NCBI GenBank assembly: GCA_900318795.1
Contig: ONLU01000036.1
Coordinates: 1-41,346 of the forward strand
Direction: 5' to 3'
Length of the DNA: 41,346 nucleotides
DNA from: an uncultured Prevotellaceae bacterium
GTDB lineage: Bacteria > Bacteroidota > Bacteroidia > Bacteroidales > Bacteroidaceae
Shown in pieces: positions 24,818-32,969 of this stretch. The notes under the pieces were generated by a model, which did not search any database, was not told where the DNA came from, and saw nothing but the letters and a program-made list of their open reading frames with translations. Positions within the stretch are counted from its first letter, which is position 1. The number at the start of each line of letters is the position of its first letter. The translations under genes and the position numbers were made by a program.

Positions 24818-26449
24818 TTGAAAAGGCTGCTGTTTGTCATAGTCGGATTGGTGGTGCTGGGTATGGTGTTTGCCATGCAGCCCGCCCGTAAGCGTACGCC
24901 TCGTAAACGTGCGAAGGCTGCGCAGCAGGACAAACGTGTCTATTTGGTTCATGCTGATAACCTGCACTATGACCAGTATCGCAATGGCGATGCCCAAATA
25001 TTGGATGGTCATGTACACTTCCGTCATGTAGGAGCGAATCTTTATTGTGATAGTGCCCACTTCTATGAGCAGAGCAACTCGTTTGAAGCCTTCGGTCATG
25101 TTCGCATGGTACAAGGCGACACGCTTAGCCTGGTAAGCGACTATGCTTATTATGACGGCAACGACCAGTTGGCTCAGGCACGTTATAATGTGGTGTTGAA
25201 ACATCGTAAAACGACTCTTTATACCGACTCTTTGGACTATGACCGTATGTACAGCTTTGGTAATTTCTTTGAAGGCGGTAAGATGGTCGATGGTAAGTCG
25301 GTGCTGACCTCTGACTGGGGTGAGTATCATACTGACACGAAAATGGCAATGTTCTACTACGATGTGCGACTGAAGGATCAGAACATGTTTTTGACCACCG
25401 ACTCGCTTTATTACGATACCCGTACGTCTCGGGCACATATCGTAGGACCTTCCAACATTACATCGGGCAGTAGCCATATCTATAGTGAAAATGGCTACTA
25501 TAATACCAGGACAGAACAGTCGGAACTCTTTGGACGTTCTGTTATCAAGGATCAAGGTCGTACTATTGTAGGCGATAGTGTTTTCCGCAATGCCCGTGAT
25601 GGTAAGAATTACGCATATTGGAACGTGGTAATGACAGACTCTATTAACAAAAATCGTCTGACGGGTGACTATGCGGAGTATGACGATTCCACAGGCTATG
25701 CGATGGCTACAAACAATGCGGTAGCGATGGACTTTTCGCAGAAAGATACGCTATTCATGCATGCTGATACATTCAAGATTTTTACTTATAACAACAATAC
25801 AGACTCTGTCTATCGCGTGATGCATGCCTTTCGTAAGGTGCGCGCCTATCGTCCCGATGTTCAGGCTGTGTGTGACTCATTGGTGTACAATTCGCTTGAT
25901 TCTTGTATGGTGATGTATCGCGACCCCATTGTGTGGAATCAAGGCCAGCAGCTCTTCGGTGAGGAGATTCGTGTCTATATGAATGACTCAACCATCGACT
26001 GGGCGCATGTCATAGGACAAGCTTTCTCGGCAGAGCAGATGCCCGATACCATTCACTTTAATCAAGTGTCGTCGAAGGAAATGAAGGCATTTTTCAAAAA
26101 TGGTGAAATGCGTGAGTCGCAGGCCATTGACAATGTGCTGTCGGTCTACTATCCTATTGACGATTCTGATAGTACGCTTATTGGCTTAAACTACTTGGAG
26201 ACTCCGCTGTTGAAAATGTTTCTGGAGAAACGTAAGATGAAGCGCATGTGGATAGAAAAGCCTAAGGGCACACTCTATCCCATGACGCAGATTCCACCTG
26301 ATAAATACTTCCTTCCGCAGTATGCATGGTTTGACTACATCCGTCCGCTCAATAAGCAGGATATCTTTAATTGGCGCGGAAAGAAAGAAGGTACCGAGTT
26401 GAAAGAGCAAAAACGGCGCGAAGCCCCTAAAAAAAAGGTCGCCCCATGA
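24818..26449 (+). CDS. OstA-like protein (LptA/LptD-N family)
   Basis: 543 aa with OstA/LptA-type beta-jellyroll repeats, expected in the periplasm or at the outer membrane in LPS transport. YLVHADNLHYDQYRNGDAQI, GHVHFRHVGANLYCDSAHFY and ALGHV-like units (FEAFGHVRMVQGDTLSL) repeat along ~40-420. The N-terminus is a signal anchor (LLFVIVGLVVLGMVFAM) followed by a basic stretch; the C-terminus is strongly lysine-rich. The start must be TTG 24818, since a TGA precedes it in frame and no ATG occurs before the hydrophobic segment; the TTG sits in a 7-bp repeat (AGTTGAAAGTTGAA). The stop overlaps mutL by ATGA. Confidence 0.85.
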   Translation: MKRLLFVIVGLVVLGMVFAMQPARKRTPRKRAKAAQQDKRVYLVHADNLHYDQYRNGDAQILDGHVHFRHVGANLYCDSAHFYEQSNSFEAFGHVRMVQGDTLSLVSDYAYYDGNDQLAQARYNVVLKHRKTTLYTDSLDYDRMYSFGNFFEGGKMVDGKSVLTSDWGEYHTDTKMAMFYYDVRLKDQNMFLTTDSLYYDTRTSRAHIVGPSNITSGSSHIYSENGYYNTRTEQSELFGRSVIKDQGRTIVGDSVFRNARDGKNYAYWNVVMTDSINKNRLTGDYAEYDDSTGYAMATNNAVAMDFSQKDTLFMHADTFKIFTYNNNTDSVYRVMHAFRKVRAYRPDVQAVCDSLVYNSLDSCMVMYRDPIVWNQGQQLFGEEIRVYMNDSTIDWAHVIGQAFSAEQMPDTIHFNQVSSKEMKAFFKNGEMRESQAIDNVLSVYYPIDDSDSTLIGLNYLETPLLKMFLEKRKMKRMWIEKPKGTLYPMTQIPPDKYFLPQYAWFDYIRPLNKQDIFNWRGKKEGTELKEQKRREAPKKKVAP

Positions 26450-28272
26450 CAGATGTTATACAGTTACTGCCCGATAGTGTTGCCAATCAGATTGCTGCCG
26501 GTGAGGTAATACAGCGTCCGGCCTCCGTCATCAAGGAACTGGTAGAGAATGCCGTTGATGCAGGAGCTAAGATGATACACGTCTTGGTGGTTGATGCTGG
26601 ACGCACAAGTATTCAGGTCATTGATGACGGGTGTGGTATGTCTGAGACGGATGCCCGTTTAGCTTTCGAACGTCATGCTACTTCTAAGATTCGCAAGGCT
26701 GACGACCTTTTTGCTCTTCACACAATGGGGTTCCGCGGTGAGGCGCTTCCTTCTATTGCTGCGGTGTCGCAGGTAGAGTTGCGCACGCGCCGCGAAGCTG
26801 ATGAGGTAGGTACCTGCCTGATACTCTCGGGCACCAAGGTTGAGAGCCAGGATGTATGTTCGTGTGCCGTGGGCAGCAGTTTCACGGTAAGCAACTTGTT
26901 CTTCAACGTTCCCGCCCGTCGTAAGTTCCTCAAGACCAATGCTACGGAACTGAACAATATCCTATCGGCTTTCGAGCGCATTGTGTTGGTCTATCCCACC
27001 ATTAGCTTCACACTTCATAGCAACGGTCAGGAACTCATGAATCTACGTGCTGGCTCACTATTGCAGCGTATCACCGATGTCTATGGACGTCGTTATGCGC
27101 AAGAACTGCTGCCTGTTAGCGTCGATACCGAACTATGTCGAGTAACGGGTTTCGTTGCTAAGCCGGAGACAGCCCGTAAGAAAGGAGCGCCGGAGTGCTT
27201 CTTTGTTAATGGACGCTATATGAAGCATGCGTATTTTCATAAGGCCGTTCAACAAGCTTTTGAACGTTTAATACCAATAGGTACGCATGTGCCTTATTTT
27301 ATATATTTCGAAGTAAGCCCTGCCGATATAGATGTCAATATTCATCCTACGAAGACGGAAATAAAGTTCGAGAACGAACAGTCTATCTGGCAGTTGCTGA
27401 TGGCTGCAGTAAGAGATGCCATCGGTCAGTTCTGCGCTATCCCGCAGTTAGACTTTGATACGGAGGGTAAACCTGAAATACCTGCCTACACTCCACAGTC
27501 ATCTCAGGCTCCAAGTGCTCCGAAAGTACTTAGTTCTCCAGGATACAATCCCTTCAATGGCACCAAGCGTAAAGCCGCATCCGGATGGGAACAGTTGTAT
27601 TCTGATTTGCCTACTCAGTCTGTAGCTCCATCCCAGGAAGCACCTTCTTTTTTTGACCAAGAACCGATAGCTGCAGCTATAGAACATCGCGACAGCATTG
27701 CTGCAGAGAAATCTCCCATACACTATCAGTACAAAGGTCGTTTCATCATGACTGCCGTTAAGTCGGGATTGATGATAATTGACCAATATCGGGCTGATGT
27801 GCGCATTCGCTATGAACAGTATCTAGCACAGTTGCAGACACGGGAAGCCGATACCCAGCAAGTACTCTTTCCTGAGGTCATACAGTTCTCACCCGCCGAG
27901 CAGGTGGTACTCGAGAAAGTACTCCCGCGATTGTCTGCCATAGGTTTCGATCTGACGGACTTGGGGCAGGGCAGTTTTGCTGTCAATGGCATTCCGGCTG
28001 GCATAGAGGGTATGAACTATGTGCAGCTCTTACATGATATGGTGGACGAGGCTGTCCATCAAGGTGAGGTGTCAAGCGATGCCCTCGGACAGGCTTTGGC
28101 TCTTACCATGGCGCGTCATGCGGCTATTCCCCAAGGGCAAGTTTTGAACAATGACGAGATGGAGAATATTGTCAACGAACTGTTTGCATGCAGTAATGTC
28201 AACTATACACCTGATGGCAGGTCCATATTGTGCATCCTGCCACAACACGAAATAGAGGATCTATTAAAATAA
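26446..28272 (+). CDS. mutL: DNA mismatch repair protein MutL
   Basis: Mismatch-repair ATPase. GHKL motifs: IAAGEVIQRPASVIKELVEN (~16-35), DDGCGM (~60-65), TMGFRGEALPSIAAVS (~90-105) and NVPARRKFLK (~153-162). A linker rich in Ser/Pro/Gln (~335-405) precedes the C-terminal dimerisation domain. The position of the endonuclease motif DQHA-x2-E-x4-E reads DQYRADVRIRYEQ, and the C-terminal metal-site region reads NYTPDGRSIL, so nuclease residues appear missing; this subfamily probably lacks nicking activity. Length 608 aa is typical. Translation is coupled to the OstA-like gene through ATGA. Confidence 0.96.
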   Translation: MTDVIQLLPDSVANQIAAGEVIQRPASVIKELVENAVDAGAKMIHVLVVDAGRTSIQVIDDGCGMSETDARLAFERHATSKIRKADDLFALHTMGFRGEALPSIAAVSQVELRTRREADEVGTCLILSGTKVESQDVCSCAVGSSFTVSNLFFNVPARRKFLKTNATELNNILSAFERIVLVYPTISFTLHSNGQELMNLRAGSLLQRITDVYGRRYAQELLPVSVDTELCRVTGFVAKPETARKKGAPECFFVNGRYMKHAYFHKAVQQAFERLIPIGTHVPYFIYFEVSPADIDVNIHPTKTEIKFENEQSIWQLLMAAVRDAIGQFCAIPQLDFDTEGKPEIPAYTPQSSQAPSAPKVLSSPGYNPFNGTKRKAASGWEQLYSDLPTQSVAPSQEAPSFFDQEPIAAAIEHRDSIAAEKSPIHYQYKGRFIMTAVKSGLMIIDQYRADVRIRYEQYLAQLQTREADTQQVLFPEVIQFSPAEQVVLEKVLPRLSAIGFDLTDLGQGSFAVNGIPAGIEGMNYVQLLHDMVDEAVHQGEVSSDALGQALALTMARHAAIPQGQVLNNDEMENIVNELFACSNVNYTPDGRSILCILPQHEIEDLLK

Positions 28273-28279
28273 GTATGTT

Positions 28280-29443
28280 ATGAGAAAGTTATTTGTTATC
28301 ATGGCTTTCATGGGTGCTTCTATGGTTTCCATGGCTCAAGAAAGTACTATCGGCGACGAGAAACATAAGGTAATTACCAATTCATTTTGGTCCAATTGGT
28401 TTGTTCAGGTGAATGCTGTGGGAACTTCCTTCTGGGGAAGTCAGGAGAATAGTGCGGTAAAATTCAGCAAGCTTTTTAAGGGTTACCGTACCAATATGGG
28501 TTTTTCTTTGGCTTTGGGTAAGTGGTTTACGCCAGGTTTGGGTCTGCGCACCAAGTTCAATGGTGTGTGGGGCCGTAGTGTCATATCTGAAGACAAGACG
28601 ATGAATGCCTGTCGCTACTGGACACTTCAGGAACAAGCCTTGTTTAACCTTAGCAACATGTTCATGGGCTACAACGAACAGCGCCTGTGGAACTTTATTC
28701 CCTATATCGGAGCAGGGGTAGGGCGTAACATGACGTATAATACCTATGGGATGGGGCTTTCCATCGGTCTGCTCAATACTTTCCGGCTCAGTCAGAAGGT
28801 TGCCCTCAACCTCGATATTAACTATGGTGCCTATGAGCCAACTTTGGACGGATGTGGACTGAAAGGCTCTGATAGACATACGTGGAAGAATAAAGACCGC
28901 ATGGTTAGCGTTGAGGTGGGACTAACTTACCGCTTGGGCAAGTCGACGTGGAAGCCTGCTGTGGCTCAGGACGCTCAAGATGCACTGGCACAAGGCGAAT
29001 TAGATGCTCTAAACGGAATGCTGGCAGATGCTCAGGCAGAGAACGATCGACTGAACGAACTGTTGGCTAACCACCAGTCAGCCCCATCGGTACAGCAACC
29101 TCAGCAAACGGTGGATAGTCAGCTGGTGACGGCTCCTGTTTCGGTGTTCTTCAATCTGAATCAGGCTACGATAGCCTCACAGCGTGAACTGCAAAATGTT
29201 GCCGACCTCGTGGCAGTGGCTAAGGAACACCATGCCAAACTTGTTGTGACGGGCTATGCCGATAGTCAGACGGGGCGTGCCGAGCACAATCGGCAACTCT
29301 CACAACAGCGTGCTGATGCCGTAGCTGCTGAAATCTTAAAGATGGGTTTCTCCAAGGAACAACTGGAGGTGGTGGCTGCTGGTGGAGTCGATACCTTGTC
29401 GCCTACTGTAAACAACCGTCGTGTTACCGTCGAAATGAAGTAG
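28280..29443 (+). CDS. OmpA-family outer membrane protein
   Basis: 387 aa with a signal peptide (MRKLFVIMAFMGASMVSMAQ). Residues ~30-225 are an outer-membrane beta-barrel (alternating strands such as YIGAGVGRNMTYNTYGMGLS and MVSVEVGLTYRLG). A coiled coil/linker (~232-275, ELDALNGMLADAQAENDRL) precedes the OmpA C-terminal domain (~285-387), which has VFFNLNQATIASQ, VTGYADSQTG and NRQLSQQRADAVA, the peptidoglycan-binding helix. It tethers the outer membrane to the wall. It lies 7 bp after mutL, the last gene of the guaB run. Confidence 0.93.
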   Translation: MRKLFVIMAFMGASMVSMAQESTIGDEKHKVITNSFWSNWFVQVNAVGTSFWGSQENSAVKFSKLFKGYRTNMGFSLALGKWFTPGLGLRTKFNGVWGRSVISEDKTMNACRYWTLQEQALFNLSNMFMGYNEQRLWNFIPYIGAGVGRNMTYNTYGMGLSIGLLNTFRLSQKVALNLDINYGAYEPTLDGCGLKGSDRHTWKNKDRMVSVEVGLTYRLGKSTWKPAVAQDAQDALAQGELDALNGMLADAQAENDRLNELLANHQSAPSVQQPQQTVDSQLVTAPVSVFFNLNQATIASQRELQNVADLVAVAKEHHAKLVVTGYADSQTGRAEHNRQLSQQRADAVAAEILKMGFSKEQLEVVAAGGVDTLSPTVNNRRVTVEMK

Positions 29444-29543
29444 GGAAGTGCTGAATGTAACGACACATTCTGACCGATAGTCAGTGAAAAAAGGGTTGAA
29501 AAACGAGAAAATTCAAAGAAAAGCAAAAAAAATGGTGCAAAAG

Positions 29544-29575
29544 TTTGGTGGTTTCAAAAAAACTCCTTACCTTTG
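29544..29575 (+). promoter_or_regulatory. tRNA-Val promoter
   Basis: TTTG 29544-29547, 20-nt spacer, TACCTTTG 29568-29575, with the extended GGTGGTTTCAAAAAAACTCC spacer form also seen upstream of the structured RNA. 19 bp before the tRNA. Confidence 0.85.
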
Positions 29576-29594
29576 CACCGCTTTTAAGAAGCAA

Positions 29595-29672
29595 GGGCGT
29601 TTAGCTCAGCTGGTTTAGAGCATCTGCCTTACAAGCAGAGGGTCGGCGGTTCGAATCCGTCAACGCCCACCA
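29595..29672 (+). tRNA. tRNA-Val (anticodon UAC)
   Basis: Acceptor stem GGGCGTT/AACGCCC, D-arm TTAGCTCAGCTGG, anticodon arm CTGCC-TTACAAG-type loop with TAC, T-arm GGCGGTTCGAATCCGTC, discriminator A and encoded CCA (29670-29672). Followed directly by a terminator. Confidence 0.97.
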
Positions 29673-29674
29673 CC

Positions 29675-29711
29675 AAGCGGATTGGTCAACAAGACTTGTC
29701 CGCTTTTTTTG
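29675..29711 (+). terminator. Terminator of tRNA-Val
   Basis: AAGCGGA (29675-29681) pairs with TCCGCTT (29699-29705), followed by Ts. Confidence 0.85.
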
Positions 29712-29772
29712 TATCTTTCCACCAGTACATAGCCGAGAACGCAGCCTTTAATGGTAGCCGCAGTGGATCCTC

Positions 29773-29875
29773 TATCCAAACTCTATCCGAGCACTATCCG
29801 AACGCTATCCGAGCACTATCCGAACGCTATCAGACCTCTATCCAATCTCTATCAGAACTCTATCAGAACGCTATC
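29773..29875 (+). repeat. 11-bp tandem repeat array, 9 copies
   Basis: Units TATCCAAACTC, TATCCGAGCAC, TATCCGAACGC (twice alternating), TATCAGACCTC, TATCCAATCTC, TATCAGAACTC, TATCAGAACGC. The period is exactly 11, with variation after the conserved TATC. Two frames stay open through it only because of the repeat; neither looks like a gene. Confidence 0.95.
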
Positions 29876-29973
29876 TTTTAAGGAAGGAACTCCGAAAGGT
29901 TTCGGAAAGAACTCGGCTTTCCCTGTTTCACATGGTATAATTATCTACGTAACATAAAAAAACTTTGTTTTCT

Positions 29974-30005
29974 TTGGTGCTTTGCTCGTTTATTCGTACC
30001 TTTGC
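29974..30005 (+). promoter_or_regulatory. purB promoter
   Basis: TTTG 29974-29977, 20-nt spacer, TACCTTTG 29998-30005. About 35 of 39 bases around it match the tig promoter. Confidence 0.8.
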
Positions 30006-30072
30006 AGCGTATTTGTGAAGATATCGCGAAAAAAGATTGTATATACATTTTAAAGTTCATTTTAAGAAAGCA

Positions 30073-31419
30073 ATGGAATTAGACGTATTGACAGCCATCT
30101 CGCCTATTGATGGCCGTTACAGAAGCAAGACAGAGCAGTTGGCAGGATACTTTTCGGAATACGCGCTGATACGCTACCGAGTGCGTGTGGAAATAGAGTA
30201 TTTTATCACATTGTGTGAACTGCCTTTGCCTCAGTTAGAGGATTTTGACCATAAACATTTCGAGTCGCTGCGTGCCATTTACCGCAACTTCAGTGAGACG
30301 GATGCTGCCCGGGTGAAAGAAATCGAGCAGACAACCAATCACGACGTGAAGGCAGTAGAATATTTTATTAAGGAGCAACTAGACAAGTTGGGTGACTTTG
30401 AAAAGTACAAGGAGTTTATCCATTTCGGCTTGACTTCGCAGGATATCAATAATACTTCAGTGCCCTTGAGTATCAAGGAGGCACTGGAGCAGGTGTACTA
30501 TCCTATGGTCGAAGAACTGATAGAGCAGCTAAATGACTATGCAGAGCAATGGAAACAGGTTCCCATGCTGGCTAAGACTCACGGGCAGCCAGCTTCACCG
30601 ACACGTCTGGGCAAGGAGGTAATGGTTTATGTCTATCGTTTGGAGCAACAGCTTCAAAGTCTGAAGGATACACCGATTACCGCAAAGTTTGGTGGTGCTA
30701 CGGGTAACTATAATGCCCACCATGTAGCTTATCCGCAGTATGACTGGCGTGAGTTCGGCAACAGTTTCGTCAGCGAGAAGCTCGGTTTGGAGCGTGAGGA
30801 GTGGACAACCCAGATTTCGAACTACGACTGGCTGGGAGCCATTTTCGACGCTATGCGCCGCATTAATACCATTATCATTGACTTGGATCGCGACTTCTGG
30901 ATGTACATCTCTATGGAGTACTTCAAGCAGAAAATCAAGGCCGGCGAGGTGGGAAGCAGTGCTATGCCGCATAAGGTAAACCCCATAGACTTCGAGAACT
31001 CTGAGGGTAACATGGGTATGGCAAATGCTGTGCTGCAATTCTTGGCACAGAAATTGCCTGTAAGCCGTTTGCAACGCGACTTGACCGACTCGACGGTATT
31101 GCGCAACGTGGGCGTCCCTATGGGACATGCGCTTATCGCCATCCAGAGCACACTGAAAGGACTGCGCAAGCTCATCTTGAACGAAGAGAAGCTGCAGCAG
31201 GATTTGGATAATACATGGGCAGTGGTAGCTGAGGCCATTCAGACTATTCTGCGCCGAGAAGCCTACCCGCATCCCTACGAAGCACTAAAAGCCCTGACGC
31301 GTACCAACCAGAAGATGACAGAGCAGACTATTCACGAGTTCATTCAGCAATTGGAAGTCAGTTCCGAGGTAAAAGAGGAACTGATGAGCATTACACCAAT
31401 GAACTACACTGGAATGTAA
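30073..31419 (+). CDS. purB: Adenylosuccinate lyase
   Basis: Catalyses two fumarate-releasing steps in purine synthesis (SAICAR to AICAR; adenylosuccinate to AMP). ATG 30073 (MELDVLTAISPIDGRYRSKT) is the expected start; the open frame upstream is leader. Motifs: TNHDVKAVEYFIKEQL (~90-105), TSQDINNT (~124-131), KTHGQPASP (~165-173) and the flexible signature loop SSAMPHKVNPIDFENSEG (~294-311). 448 aa, typical of the E. coli PurB type. Single gene with its own promoter. Confidence 0.97.
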   Translation: MELDVLTAISPIDGRYRSKTEQLAGYFSEYALIRYRVRVEIEYFITLCELPLPQLEDFDHKHFESLRAIYRNFSETDAARVKEIEQTTNHDVKAVEYFIKEQLDKLGDFEKYKEFIHFGLTSQDINNTSVPLSIKEALEQVYYPMVEELIEQLNDYAEQWKQVPMLAKTHGQPASPTRLGKEVMVYVYRLEQQLQSLKDTPITAKFGGATGNYNAHHVAYPQYDWREFGNSFVSEKLGLEREEWTTQISNYDWLGAIFDAMRRINTIIIDLDRDFWMYISMEYFKQKIKAGEVGSSAMPHKVNPIDFENSEGNMGMANAVLQFLAQKLPVSRLQRDLTDSTVLRNVGVPMGHALIAIQSTLKGLRKLILNEEKLQQDLDNTWAVVAEAIQTILRREAYPHPYEALKALTRTNQKMTEQTIHEFIQQLEVSSEVKEELMSITPMNYTGM

Positions 31420-31493
31420 GTTAATAGTTAAGAGATATCAACAAACGACACAACATGAAAGAGAGCCGTGAGGCCCTCGGCTAACAAACAAAA

Positions 31494-32912
31494 ATGGAGA
31501 ACAAAAACATGGAATTCGAAAACGAGAAGAAAAACGAAGAGATGTCTGCTGAGCAGCAGAACACGAACAACAGTCAGGATGGCGGTTATCAGGGTTATCG
31601 TCCAGGTCGCTCACCCCGTCCACGTATTCACCAGACGGTTCGCCCCTATAATCAGGGCGGCTATCATCAAAACCAGAATCAAGAGGAGGGCGGTTTCCGT
31701 CCTGAGGGGTTCGGAGCCGGTCTGCAAGGCGGCACACCTCAGCGCGCCTATCGTCCCCGCAATAATTATAATCAGGAGGGTGGCTATCAGCCTCGTCAGC
31801 AAGGTTACCGCCCTCGTCCTCAATATGGTCAGCAAGAGGGTGGCTATCAGCCCCGTCAGCAAGGCTATCGTCCCCGTCCTCAGTACGGACAGCAGGAGGG
31901 TGGCTACCAGCCCCGTCAGCAAGAGGGTGGCTATCAGCCTCGTCAGCAAGGCTACCGTCCCCGTCCGCAATATGGACAGCAGGAAGGTGGTTATCAGCCC
32001 CGTGGAGGCTATCAGTCTCGTCAGGGCGGCTATCAGCCTCGCCAGCAGGGCTACAATCCCAATTATGGAGGAAAACCTTACGGAGCACCCTATGGTAACC
32101 CATATAAGAAGAAGCAACATGGTCCGTACGATCCCAATGCCAAGTACTCAATGAAGAAGCGTATTGAGTATAAGGAAGAACACTACGATCCCACAGAACC
32201 CATTCGTTTGAATAAGTTCCTGGCTAATGCTGGCGTCTGCAGTCGTCGTGAGGCTGACGAGTTCATCCAGGCTGGTGTGGTAAAGGTTAATGGTGAGGTG
32301 GTGACAGAGTTGGGAACAAAGGTGCTGCGCACAGATACTGTACTATTCCACGATGCTCCTGTTACTCCCGAGAAAAAGGTCTATGTGCTGCTGAACAAAC
32401 CCAAGGACTATGTAACTACCAGCGACGATCCGCAGCAGCGTAAGACGGTGATGGATCTCGTAAAAGGTGCTTGCCCAGAGCGAATTTATCCTGTAGGGCG
32501 TTTGGACCGCAATACCACAGGAGTATTGTTGCTCACCAACGATGGTGACTTGGCTTCTAAGCTGACGCACCCCAAATTCCTGAAGAAGAAGATTTATCAT
32601 GTGCATTTGGACAAGAACGTGACCGCTCACGATATGGAACAGATTGCTAATGGTATCATGTTGGAGGATGGTGAAATCAAGGCTGATGCTATTGAATATG
32701 CAGACGAGAAGGATAAGAAATCTGTTGGCATCGAGATTCACTCAGGTAAGAACCGTATTGTGCGTCGTATCTTTGAGAGTTTGGGTTACAAGGTTACCAA
32801 ATTGGACCGTGTACAGTTTGCCGGACTGACCAAGAAGAATGTACGTCGTGGTGATTGGCGCTACCTGACTGAGGAGGAAGTGGACCGTCTGCGTATGGGA
32901 GCGTATGAGTAA
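31494..32912 (+). CDS. rRNA pseudouridine synthase (RluB/RsuA type) with long disordered N-terminus
   Basis: Isomerises uridine in rRNA. Residues ~225-472 are a complete RsuA/RluB-type enzyme: S4 RNA-binding domain (RLNKFLANAGVCSRREADEF) and catalytic GRLDRNTTGVLLLTNDGD with Asp ~337, then SGKNRIVRRIFESLGY. Residues ~1-215 are low complexity: repeated GGYQPRQQGYRPRPQYGQQE-like units rich in Gly, Gln, Tyr, Arg and Pro, resembling RGG/RNA-binding disordered tails. ATG 31494 opens the frame; a 9-codon ATG frame (31455-31484) lies just upstream. The repeat keeps other frames open on both strands over 31.5-32.1 kb; those are not genes. Which rRNA position it modifies is unknown. Confidence 0.92.
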   Translation: MENKNMEFENEKKNEEMSAEQQNTNNSQDGGYQGYRPGRSPRPRIHQTVRPYNQGGYHQNQNQEEGGFRPEGFGAGLQGGTPQRAYRPRNNYNQEGGYQPRQQGYRPRPQYGQQEGGYQPRQQGYRPRPQYGQQEGGYQPRQQEGGYQPRQQGYRPRPQYGQQEGGYQPRGGYQSRQGGYQPRQQGYNPNYGGKPYGAPYGNPYKKKQHGPYDPNAKYSMKKRIEYKEEHYDPTEPIRLNKFLANAGVCSRREADEFIQAGVVKVNGEVVTELGTKVLRTDTVLFHDAPVTPEKKVYVLLNKPKDYVTTSDDPQQRKTVMDLVKGACPERIYPVGRLDRNTTGVLLLTNDGDLASKLTHPKFLKKKIYHVHLDKNVTAHDMEQIANGIMLEDGEIKADAIEYADEKDKKSVGIEIHSGKNRIVRRIFESLGYKVTKLDRVQFAGLTKKNVRRGDWRYLTEEEVDRLRMGAYE

Positions 32913-32969
32913 TGAATGAAACTGGTTAAGCTAGTCATACTAGTAAAACTGGAAATTAATTATTTAGAA

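Noticed and set aside
24524-25555. 343-codon minus-strand open frame
   Set aside because: It spans the junction of the surA-like and OstA-like genes in antisense; no motif or start signal.
29773-29875. Possible CRISPR array
   Set aside because: Units are 11 bp with no spacers, and no cas genes are present; it is a simple tandem repeat.
29696-29957. Small genes through the 11-bp array
   Set aside because: Two frames stay open only because the repeat lacks stop codons; no start context, and the residues merely reflect the repeat.
31455-31484. 9-codon leader peptide before the pseudouridine synthase
   Set aside because: The ATG frame (MKESREALG) overlaps a weak AGCCG/CGGCT hairpin, but nothing indicates amino-acid attenuation; probably chance.
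31438-32154. Long open frames on both strands over the pseudouridine synthase tail
   Set aside because: They are by-products of the Gly/Gln/Arg-rich repeat; only the frame at 31494 continues into a known domain.
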